Of a stretch of DNA of 8,114 nucleotides, positions 1-5,844 are shown one piece after another. The notes under the pieces were generated by a model. It was not told where the DNA came from. It made no database searches and worked only from the letters and a program-made list of their open reading frames with translations. Each line of letters starts with the position of its first letter. Within the stretch, counting starts at the first letter, position 1. Source of the stretch: Acidimicrobiia bacterium (lineage in GTDB: Bacteria > Actinomycetota > Acidimicrobiia > Acidimicrobiales > CATQHL01); the NCBI GenBank assembly GCA_021296435.1, contig JAGWAK010000066.1, positions 1 to 8,114 on the forward strand, in the 5' to 3' direction. A program made the translations under genes and the position numbers.

Positions 1-250
1 CGCCCCCGGTCGCGCGCAGGCCGTCGAGGATCCGATTGCGGCGAAATTCGTATTCCTGCGGGCGGAACCCCGGGCGAACCCAGTCGGAGTAACGCTGCTC
101 GGGCGTCTGCGCCGAGAGAAGGGCGGAACCGCTCGGCACGGAACCGAGGACCGCCGCGACGGCGAAGAGCGAACTCGCACGCAGGCGGCGCCCGAACCGC
201 CGGAGCCCCAGGCGGCGGTCGGTCGCACGCAGGTCGGAGACGGCGCTCAC
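1..250 (-). CDS. Exported protein, N-terminal part only (possibly M24/aminopeptidase P-like)
   Basis: This is an open frame starting with GTG at 250-248 and running off the left edge, so only the first 83 codons are seen. The start overlaps the stop of the preceding gene in a GTGA junction, which points to translational coupling; no strong Shine-Dalgarno is visible. The N-terminus has an arginine-rich stretch (LRRFGRRLRAS) followed by a hydrophobic run (SLFAVAAVLGSVPSGSALL) and a likely signal peptidase site near SAQ-TPEQ, so export to the periplasm is expected. The mature start contains RPGFRPQEYEFRRNRILDGL. An 'F.P.E(F/Y)..RR..L...L' pattern occurs near the N-terminus of many M24 metallopeptidases (aminopeptidase P type), but no catalytic residues lie in the window, so this identity is tentative. 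An in-frame GTG at 259 is an alternative start. The frame and signal peptide are solid; the function is not. Confidence 0.7.
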   Translation of the reverse strand, partial: MSAVSDLRATDRRLGLRRFGRRLRASSLFAVAAVLGSVPSGSALLSAQTPEQRYSDWVRPGFRPQEYEFRRNRILDGLRATGG

Positions 251-1032
251 AGACGCCACACGACGAGGAACTGGACCGCGCTCTCCGACACGCCGGTCCC
301 CAGTTTGTTGCGCCAGTACTGGTATTCGATGCCGCTCATGAGCCGCCCTCCGTCGCCGCCCAGGATCCGGCCCACGTCCACGGTCAGTTGTGGCTGGGCG
401 AGGATCCAGGCGCGGACTTCGTCGCCGAACTCGTCCGTCACGGCGCTGATGTACTCCGCGTGGCCGGTGAAGGTGAAGGTCTGGCCCAGCATCTCCCACG
501 TCGCGAGCCAGTTCACGTCGAACATCCAGCCGTTGTCCGTCGCCGGCGCGCCGCCGTTGTCGACGCCGCTCGAGGCATCGACCAGGCGGGCGAAGTCCGT
601 GTTCAGGAAGATGAACCCGGGGATGTCCCACGACGCGCGGAACCCGGGCGTGTACTTCAGCACCTTCGCCTGCGAGCCGTAGTTCACGCCGCCGAGCAGG
701 GCGAAGTCGCGGATCGGGCCGAGTCCGACGCGGCTGCCGCTGATCTTCCCCAGGCTCAGCGACGGATACCACTCGCCGTACAGGTCCTTCTCGTTGAACG
801 CGTCGTTCCCGCCGTCGGCCGTGTAGTCGAAGAACATGAAGTGGTCGCCCCAGGACCACTGCGCGGCGTTCTGGAAGGTGACGACCGTCGTCCCGTGCCT
901 CGTGTCCGTGAACGGATTCGTCAGCTTGCCGAGCTGGAGTTGAAATTCCGTTTGGCCGGCCGCGGTCCCCGGCGCCGCGAGGAGGAGCAGGACGGCGGAC
1001 AACTCGCCATACAACCGCCGGGTCAGATTCAT
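247..1032 (-). CDS. Tsx-like outer-membrane nucleoside channel
   Basis: This 261-residue protein has a clear signal peptide: RR at residues 5-6, a hydrophobic core LSAVLLLLAAPGTA at 11-24, and likely cleavage around AAG-Q near residue 26. The mature part is rich in aromatic and alternating residues, as in a beta-barrel. It contains NAAQWSWGDHFMFFDYT (55-71), NEKDLYGEWYPSLSLGK (80-96) and a C-terminal strand ESAVQFLVVWRL. These resemble the Tsx/OmpK family, whose members have a 'WGD..FF.D' region, an 'E.YGE..P..S' region and a C-terminal '.QF.VV...' strand; length also fits. Tsx proteins let nucleosides diffuse across the outer membrane. The ATG at 1032 is preceded by GAGAGG at 1042-1037, 4 nt away. 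The gene follows a purine permease by 69 bp, which supports a nucleoside or base role. The last residue is Leu, not the usual Phe. It could be another small barrel of the same superfamily with different substrates. Confidence 0.75.
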   Translation of the reverse strand: MNLTRRLYGELSAVLLLLAAPGTAAGQTEFQLQLGKLTNPFTDTRHGTTVVTFQNAAQWSWGDHFMFFDYTADGGNDAFNEKDLYGEWYPSLSLGKISGSRVGLGPIRDFALLGGVNYGSQAKVLKYTPGFRASWDIPGFIFLNTDFARLVDASSGVDNGGAPATDNGWMFDVNWLATWEMLGQTFTFTGHAEYISAVTDEFGDEVRAWILAQPQLTVDVGRILGGDGGRLMSGIEYQYWRNKLGTGVSESAVQFLVVWRL

Positions 1033-1043
1033 TCAGCCTCTCT

Positions 1044-1077
1044 ATCGAGGAGGATCAGGGATCGAGGAAGATCAGGG
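1044..1077 (-). repeat. 17-bp tandem duplication in the leader of the Tsx-like gene
   Basis: Two adjacent 17-bp copies (1044-1060 and 1061-1077) differ at one position; on the plus strand they read atcgagga(g/a)gatcaggg. They fill about half of the 69-bp gap between the permease stop and the channel start. On the transcript each copy contains CCTC. The nearer one (1050-1047) could pair with GAGG (1040-1037) of the ribosome binding site across a 6-nt loop. The duplication is directly visible; any regulatory effect is inference. Confidence 0.75.
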
Positions 1078-1101
1078 CCGACGTGTTCACGCGCCGGGAG
1101 G

Positions 1102-2400
1102 TTACAACCAGATGAACTTGGCGGCGAACACCAGCGCGACCACGAGCAGCATGGGCGGGCACTCGCGCCAGCGGCCCGCCAGCACCTTGGTGGCCACGTA
1201 GGTGATGAAGCCGAGTCCGATGCCGTCGGCGATGGAGTACGTGAGCGGGATGGCGATCGCGGTCACGACCGCCGCGGCGGACTCCGTGATGTCGTCCCAT
1301 TCCACGTCCTTCAATGCGCGGGCCATGAGGCAGGCGACGTACAGAATCGCCGCGGCCGTCGCGAAGGAGGGGACGGACTCCGCCAGCGGGGCGAAGAAGA
1401 GACAGACGAGGAAGAGCCCGGCCACGACGACGGCCGTCAGGCCGGTTCGCCCGCCGGCGCCGACGCCCGCGGCGCTCTCGATGTAGCTGGTGACCGACGA
1501 GGTGCCGAGCAGCGTCCCCGCCACGGTCCCGGTCGAGTCGGCCATGAGGGCCCGCTGGATGCGCGGCAGCCGCCCCTCCTCATCGAGGAGGTCGGCCTGG
1601 TGCGCGACGCCGATCAGCGTGCCCGCCGTGTCGAAGAGGTCGACGATGAGGAAGGTGAAGATGACGGCGACCATGCCCAGTTGCAGCGCGGCGCCGATGT
1701 CCAGCGCGAGCAGCGTCGGGGTCGGATCCGGGGGCGGCGACGCGAAGCCGTGCCACTCCGAAACGCCCAGGACCAGGCCGAGCGCCGTCACTCCGAGCAT
1801 CCCGAGGATCGCCGCGCCCGGGATCCGCCGCGCGGAGAGCGCCGCGATCGCGCAGAAGCCGAGCAGGGCGAGCACGGCCGGCGGCGCCGTCAGTTCGCCC
1901 ACGGTGACGAGCGTGGCGGGACTCCCCTCGATGATCCCGGCGCTCCGCAGCGCGATCACGCCCAGGAAGAGCCCGATGCCGGCCGAGATCGCCATTTTCT
2001 GGCCGTGCGGGATCGCATCGATGATCCAGCGCCGCACCGGGAGCACGCTCAGCGTGACGAACAGCATCCCCGACAGGAACACGGCCCCGAGCGCGACCTC
2101 CCACGCGTACCCCATCCCGAGCACGACGCCGTAGGTGAAGAAGGCGTTCAGCCCCATCCCCGGCGCCAGGGCGATCGGGTAGTTCGCGTACAGCCCCATC
2201 ACGAGCGTGGCGAAGGCCGCCGCGAGGCATGTCGCGACGAACACCGGGCCCAACGGCATCCCGGCCTCGGCGAGGATCGACGGATTGACGAAGGCGATGT
2301 AGACCATCGTCAGGAACGTCGTGACCCCCGCCGTCACCTCCGTCCGCACGTCGGAGCCGCGCTCCGACAGTCTGAACCAGCGTTCCAGCTTCCCGGTCAT
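1102..2400 (-). CDS. NCS2/AzgA-family purine (adenine/guanine/hypoxanthine) permease
   Basis: This 432-residue inner-membrane transporter is predicted to import purine bases with protons. It shows the family's typical landmarks in order: LSERGSDVRTEVTAGVTTFL then MVYIAFVNPSIL (11-43), the APGMGLNAFFTYGVV segment (79-93), HGQKMAISAGIGLFLG (132-147), VDLFDTAGTLIGVA (253-266), and LMADSTGTVAG followed by GTSSVTSYIESAAGVGAGGR (285-318). Many hydrophobic segments separate them, consistent with a polytopic protein, and length matches AzgA-type members (about 430-450). The frame is open further upstream to 2514, but the ATG at 2400 was chosen. It has a strong GGAGG at 2412-2408 with a 7-nt spacer, and the protein then begins TGKLERWFRL, as the family does; the extra 38 residues look non-coding. 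A 249-bp intergenic region with phased repeats lies upstream, and a Tsx-like channel gene follows, so the two are probably co-transcribed. Exact base specificity cannot be read from the sequence. Confidence 0.95.
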   Translation of the reverse strand: MTGKLERWFRLSERGSDVRTEVTAGVTTFLTMVYIAFVNPSILAEAGMPLGPVFVATCLAAAFATLVMGLYANYPIALAPGMGLNAFFTYGVVLGMGYAWEVALGAVFLSGMLFVTLSVLPVRRWIIDAIPHGQKMAISAGIGLFLGVIALRSAGIIEGSPATLVTVGELTAPPAVLALLGFCAIAALSARRIPGAAILGMLGVTALGLVLGVSEWHGFASPPPDPTPTLLALDIGAALQLGMVAVIFTFLIVDLFDTAGTLIGVAHQADLLDEEGRLPRIQRALMADSTGTVAGTLLGTSSVTSYIESAAGVGAGGRTGLTAVVVAGLFLVCLFFAPLAESVPSFATAAAILYVACLMARALKDVEWDDITESAAAVVTAIAIPLTYSIADGIGLGFITYVATKVLAGRWRECPPMLLVVALVFAAKFIWL

Positions 2401-2407
2401 CGGCTCG

Positions 2408-2412
2408 CCTCC
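2408..2412 (-). promoter_or_regulatory. Ribosome binding site of the purine permease
   Basis: GGAGG on the minus strand lies 7 nt before the ATG at 2400. It decides the start against the longer open frame reaching 2514, which has no comparable site and would run through the repeat cluster. Confidence 0.85.
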
Positions 2413-2500
2413 GACGTTCGCGATTTCTCTTGGAGGCGTCGCGATTGGCCGCAACGCACGAGAACCTTCACAGGCTCTCGGATTTTGCGAAAAAACACTC

Positions 2501-2518
2501 ACGCTTGCCCGCAAACGT
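2501..2518. repeat. Inverted repeat within the phased cluster
   Basis: The plus strand reads acgcttgc-cc-gcaaacgt: two 8-bp arms with one mismatch around a 2-bp centre. The short centre favours a protein-binding dyad over a stable RNA hairpin. The GCAAACGT arm happens to resemble half of the E. coli PurR box, and the neighbouring genes are purine-related. PurR of that type is a gammaproteobacterial regulator, though, so this may be coincidence. Confidence 0.5.
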
Positions 2519-2548
2519 CAAGAAACCTTCACGGAATGTGTAAATCTC

Positions 2549-2590
2549 TTCACCGGTGAGCGGCAAGCGCCGAAAACCCTCACCGGTGAG
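2549..2590. repeat. Two palindromes exactly 30 bp apart
   Basis: A perfect 12-bp palindrome, ctcaccggtgag, lies at 2579-2590. A near-identical copy, ttcaccggtgag, lies at 2549-2560, with its core tcaccggtga perfectly palindromic. Both include GTGA heads of the phased cluster (2583 and 2553), so two of the five repeats are embedded in full dyads. Such dyads are typical of homodimeric regulators; which one is unknown. Confidence 0.7.
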
Positions 2591-2649
2591 CCGGCTGCGG
2601 GCCCGCCGGGACGGCCGGTGGTCCCGAAACCGGGTCAGGGACGGGACGG

Positions 2650-5600
2650 CTACTCCGGCATCGGGACCAGCGCGTTGGGGTGCGTGAAGTGCAGGCCCAC
2701 GGCGACCCGGCCGGCCATGCTCGAGGCGGCCGCTCGGTACACGTCGGCCTGGATCCGGTAGCCGCGGGCCACGCGCGGCGCCTGAGCAGCCGTGATGTCG
2801 TGCGTCTTGAAGTCGATGACGAGGGCGTCCAGCCCCGCTTCCAGGCCCGCTTCCAGGCCCAGGGTCCCGGCCAGGCGGGAAGGCACAGTGCCGATGTCGG
2901 GGTCGGGGGCGCCGAGGCGCCGGTACAGGTCGAAGGCGCCGAACCTCCAGTCTCGCGCACCCACGAGGTGCGTAAAGGTGAGTTCCTTCCAGTAGTCGCG
3001 GCCGAGTTCGCCCTCCGTGTACCAGGCCCACTCTTCGCTCGCGGCCACGCGGCGGATCTCCTCCTCGAGTTGCTCGCGGTACGCGCTCCCGGGACGGAGC
3101 ATGGCTTCGAGTTCGGGCTCGTCCAGCGAACCGATGGTCTCCTCGACGACGCGGGCGATCTCCGCCTCCGCCTCCAGCCGCTCGAGCGCGCCGTGGATGA
3201 TCTGGCCCCGGACCAGGGCCGGGAGTCCCGCCTCCGCCGCCGAGGTCTCGGGCGCGAAGTGCCAGGCGGCGAGCGCGCCGTGCTCGTACCGACGCTTCCA
3301 TTCTTCCGGATCCTCGTCGAGGAGCATCAGTTCGGTCGCCGACCGGGTCCAGCGCAGCGGCGGAGCGGGGAGGGCGTGGATCAGGGCCGGAGGCTCGGCG
3401 ACCTCGTACCCGTCCAGCCACTCCAGCGTCGGGGGCCGGCTCGTCTGCGGGGCGACCGCCATGTCCCCGCCGCTCCGCACTTCCGCTCCACCGCGGGCGA
3501 GCCACCTGTCGTACCCATTGGCTCCCCCCGTCGGGCCCACGATGATCAGGCGATCGCGAGCCCGCGTCGCCGCCACGTACAGAAGGCGCGCTTCCTCCGC
3601 CGTGGACTCGAGTTCCTCACGGCGCAGGATCCGGTTGCCGCGCACCCCCCGGTCGGACGCCTTGAGGCAGAAGAGAGGGCCGAGTTCGGGATCGGACCAG
3701 TACTCGTTCGTACGCGGGGTCCAGAGCCGCCGGTCGACACCGACCAGAAAGACGACCGGCCACTCCAGGCCCTTTGCCTGATGGATCGTCGACAGCGTGA
3801 CGACATCGTCTTCCTTCGAATAGAGCGGCGCCTGCGGGAGCCCGATGTCGCGGCTCGTCGAGCGATCCCAGACTTCGAAGAAGGTGGACAGGTCGTGCGC
3901 GCGATGCGATTCGGCGAAGTGGATGAGACTCTGCAGGTTCGCGAGGACCTCCTCCGCGCCCTCCATGAGCAGCGCGTGCAGCCGGTATCCCGTGCGTCCG
4001 AGCAGCTCCTCGATGACCTCGTCGAGGGCGAGCCGGGGAGCGAGCCGGCGCAGGTCGTCGAGCACCGCGAGCCCGTCCTCCAGCGCGCGTCGCTCGATCT
4101 CGGCCAGCCGCGGGTGGTCGGGGGCCGCGGGCCACTCCCCTTCCTCCAGCCATCGCTTCGCCTGCCGGATGAGCGGCCCGCCGCGCTGGAGCAGACGCAT
4201 GCGGGCGATCGTCTCGTCGCGCAGCCCCACGAAGGGCGACCGCAGGTAGCCGAAGGCGCGGACGTCGTCCCGCTCGTTCCCGAGCAGCCGGAGCGCGTTG
4301 AGGACATCGAGGATCTCCTGGCGTTCCCCGAGGTGCGCCATGCCGGAGACGAAGTAGGGGATGCCGTGGCGCTTGAGCGTCGTCTCGAAGTATTCGAGCC
4401 CGCCGCGGGCACGGTAGAGGAGAGCGATGTCGCGGAAGGCGAGCGCACGCAACTCGCCGGTGTCGGGATCGCGGATTTCGTCGCGGCCCACCGATGCGAG
4501 GATCCGGGACGCGATGCGCGCGGCCTCGGATTCGCGACGCTCGGCGGCCTTCTTTCCCTCCGCCGGGAGCCACTCCACTCCCGTCTGCGCGTGGTCGGGC
4601 ACGCCGGCCACCAGGTCCGCGTATTCGATCCGGCTCGGGAGCTGTTCCTCGGCGAGGGCGGTTCCCGTTTCGTCCATCGAGACGCGGCCGACAACGTTGA
4701 CGAAGTCGACGATCGGGGGGGCGCTGCGGAAGTTCCGCGGGAGATCGAGGATGTCGCCCTCCTCCGCAAAATCGGCGGCAACGTCGTTCCACACCGAGAT
4801 GTCGGCGCCGCGGAAGCGGTAGATGCTCTGCTTCGGATCGCCGACGAGGAAGAGTTGAGGACGCTCTACGCCGCGTCCGATGGCGAAGGCGATGTCGCGC
4901 TGCGTGAAATCGGTGTCCTGGAACTCATCGATGATGAGCATCCGGTAGCGATCCCGGATCGCGGCGAGCGCCGCGTCGCCTTCGGCGCCGAGCAGGAGGT
5001 CGGCCGCCCCGAGCACGAGGCTGTCGAAGTCGCGCTGGTTCTCCTCCTCCAGCCGAGCGTCCCAGCGCACGCGGGCTTCGAGCGCCAGTTCGGCGAGTTC
5101 CGAACAGATCGCGAGGGCCTCTTCGTCCTTCGCCTCGCTTTCCGCGCACAGCGCCCTCACTGCGGGCAGATCGAGGCCGGGGCCTTCGGGCGGAAACAGG
5201 TCGAGCGACCCGTCTTTCGCCGGCGGCGGATCGGTCCGGAGCCATCTCGCGTATCGCCGCTCCCGCCAGCGCAGGTCCCGGACGACGTCCCGGACGTGGT
5301 CGATCGCACCCTTGACGTGTTGCCAGCCCGTGAGCTTCCAGCGACGCAGGATCGCCTGCGCGGCGACATCCTCCTCCGCAAGCTTCTCGAACAGGAACGT
5401 CTTGATGAGTTCGTCCTGCTCGGCCCACGCCTCGTCTTCATCGAGGATCTCGAAGGTCGGATCGATCCCCAGGCGCAGGGCGTGCTCCCGGAGCAAGTCG
5501 CCGCAGAAGGAGTGAATCGTGCCGACCGAGGCCCGGTCGATCTCCCAGCGCAGTTCGTCCGCGCGCGATGAGTCTTCGATCCGCTTCCGGAGCTGCCGCT

Positions 5601-5844
5601 TGAGGTCGTAGGCCGCCTTCTCCGTGAACGTGATGGCGGCGATCTCGTCCAGCCGGCATGGGACGGCCGGCGGCGCGAGCGGTTCACCCGTCTCGCCGTT
5701 CACACCGAAGGGGAGACCGAGCCGCCACATGATCTTTCCGACCACGGTCGTCGTCTTGCCCGTGCCGGCGTTGGCGACGAGCAGCGTGTCGTCCTCCGAC
5801 CGGATCGCCTGCACCTGCTCGGAGGTCCACCGGATCTCAGCCAC
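2650..5844 (-). CDS. addA: AddA-like helicase-nuclease subunit
   Basis: This 1064-residue protein is the ATP-driven motor and one nuclease of an AddAB complex. The complex unwinds and trims double-strand DNA ends for RecA loading in the cytoplasm. Helicase motifs run in order: Walker A ANAGTGKTT (24-32, K30), AITFTEKAA (70-78), GTIHSFC (108-114), Walker B LIIDEFQDTD (303-312), LVGDPKQSIYRFRGAD (333-348), LPRNFRSA (369-376), DVVTLSTIHQAKGLEW (680-695) and RLLYVAATRARD (753-764). The C-terminal PD-(D/E)XK nuclease is intact: RGQIIHGALE (H884), FGAFDLYRR (D972), VIDFKT (D1011, K1013) and YRIQADVY (Q1032, Y1036). The length is a little short of typical AddA (about 1200). The GTG start at 5844 has GGAGG 6 nt upstream and overlaps the addB-like stop by 8 bp, indicating coupled translation and equal subunit supply. 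A short GLEA repeat precedes the catalytic Asp. A RecB-type role is less likely because the partner is AddB-like. Confidence 0.93.
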   Translation of the reverse strand: MAEIRWTSEQVQAIRSEDDTLLVANAGTGKTTTVVGKIMWRLGLPFGVNGETGEPLAPPAVPCRLDEIAAITFTEKAAYDLKRQLRKRIEDSSRADELRWEIDRASVGTIHSFCGDLLREHALRLGIDPTFEILDEDEAWAEQDELIKTFLFEKLAEEDVAAQAILRRWKLTGWQHVKGAIDHVRDVVRDLRWRERRYARWLRTDPPPAKDGSLDLFPPEGPGLDLPAVRALCAESEAKDEEALAICSELAELALEARVRWDARLEEENQRDFDSLVLGAADLLLGAEGDAALAAIRDRYRMLIIDEFQDTDFTQRDIAFAIGRGVERPQLFLVGDPKQSIYRFRGADISVWNDVAADFAEEGDILDLPRNFRSAPPIVDFVNVVGRVSMDETGTALAEEQLPSRIEYADLVAGVPDHAQTGVEWLPAEGKKAAERRESEAARIASRILASVGRDEIRDPDTGELRALAFRDIALLYRARGGLEYFETTLKRHGIPYFVSGMAHLGERQEILDVLNALRLLGNERDDVRAFGYLRSPFVGLRDETIARMRLLQRGGPLIRQAKRWLEEGEWPAAPDHPRLAEIERRALEDGLAVLDDLRRLAPRLALDEVIEELLGRTGYRLHALLMEGAEEVLANLQSLIHFAESHRAHDLSTFFEVWDRSTSRDIGLPQAPLYSKEDDVVTLSTIHQAKGLEWPVVFLVGVDRRLWTPRTNEYWSDPELGPLFCLKASDRGVRGNRILRREELESTAEEARLLYVAATRARDRLIIVGPTGGANGYDRWLARGGAEVRSGGDMAVAPQTSRPPTLEWLDGYEVAEPPALIHALPAPPLRWTRSATELMLLDEDPEEWKRRYEHGALAAWHFAPETSAAEAGLPALVRGQIIHGALERLEAEAEIARVVEETIGSLDEPELEAMLRPGSAYREQLEEEIRRVAASEEWAWYTEGELGRDYWKELTFTHLVGARDWRFGAFDLYRRLGAPDPDIGTVPSRLAGTLGLEAGLEAGLDALVIDFKTHDITAAQAPRVARGYRIQADVYRAAASSMAGRVAVGLHFTHPNALVPMPE
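2824..2859 (-). repeat. 12-bp in-frame tandem repeat in the AddA nuclease domain
   Basis: Three consecutive 12-bp units encode GLEA-GLEA-GLDA (residues 996-1007). The first two, read on the minus strand, are essentially identical; the third differs by two bases. They lie directly before the strand LVIDFKT that carries catalytic D1011 and K1013, between it and the earlier acidic motif at D972. The unit length keeps the frame, so copy number could change without breaking the gene. Confidence 0.8.

Larger units (their letters stand above)
2460..2590 (-). promoter_or_regulatory. Phased repeat cluster, candidate operator/promoter of the purine uptake operon
   Basis: The 249-bp gap between the addA-like stop and the permease start holds an AT-rich island: about 43% G+C over 2481-2550 by hand count, in otherwise very GC-rich DNA. 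On the minus strand five copies of a degenerate unit begin with GTGA at 2583, 2553, 2532, 2502 and 2471. They read GTGAGGGTTTTC, GTGAAGAGATTT, GTGAAGGTTTCT, GTGAGTGTTTTT and GTGAAGGTTCTC, roughly GTGARGGTTT. Three of them are followed by a G(C/T)TTGC- or CGTTGC-like tail. Starts are 30, 21, 30 and 31 bp apart, close to whole helical turns, so proteins bound at them would sit on one face of the DNA. A TTGACG resembling a -35 box lies at 2521-2516, but the position 17 bp on reads GTGTTT, a poor -10. The repeats are seen; the operator role is inferred from position and phasing. Confidence 0.55.

Noticed and set aside
2401..2514. N-terminal extension of the permease by 38 residues to an ATG at 2514.
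   Set aside because: The ATG at 2400 has an excellent GGAGG at 7 nt and matches the family's N-terminus; the extension overlaps the repeat cluster and shows no family similarity.
388..2559. A very long plus-strand open frame (723 codons) opposite the Tsx-like and permease genes.
   Set aside because: Its translation is a low-complexity mix of Arg, Glu, Asp, Gly and His with no domain, and both genes on the other strand are well supported. Long antisense frames are expected from the codon bias of high-GC genes.
2460..2590. CRISPR-like array suggested by roughly 30-bp periodicity.
   Set aside because: The units are short and degenerate, the intervals carry parts of the same motif instead of unique spacers, one step is 21 bp, and no cas genes are present.
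2597..2626. Possible terminator of the addA-like gene: the inverted repeat cgggac/gtcccg (2607-2612 and 2621-2626) and the palindrome gcgggcccgc (2597-2606).
   Set aside because: The stems are short, with no T-run directly after them on the minus strand. In such GC-rich DNA, pairs like these occur by chance. Factor-dependent termination cannot be judged.
2468..3505. A minus-strand frame that crosses the end of addA into the intergenic repeats, giving peptide copies such as LTGE and REGFLTF.
   Set aside because: The upstream part is an Arg/Pro/Gly-rich shadow of addA, and the peptide periodicity is just the DNA repeats translated. There is no start context, and addA ends cleanly at its own TAG.
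2680..5571. A 963-codon plus-strand open frame opposite the addA-like gene.
   Set aside because: It mirrors the strongly supported helicase-nuclease gene, shows no recognisable motif, and has the charged, repetitive composition of an antisense shadow.
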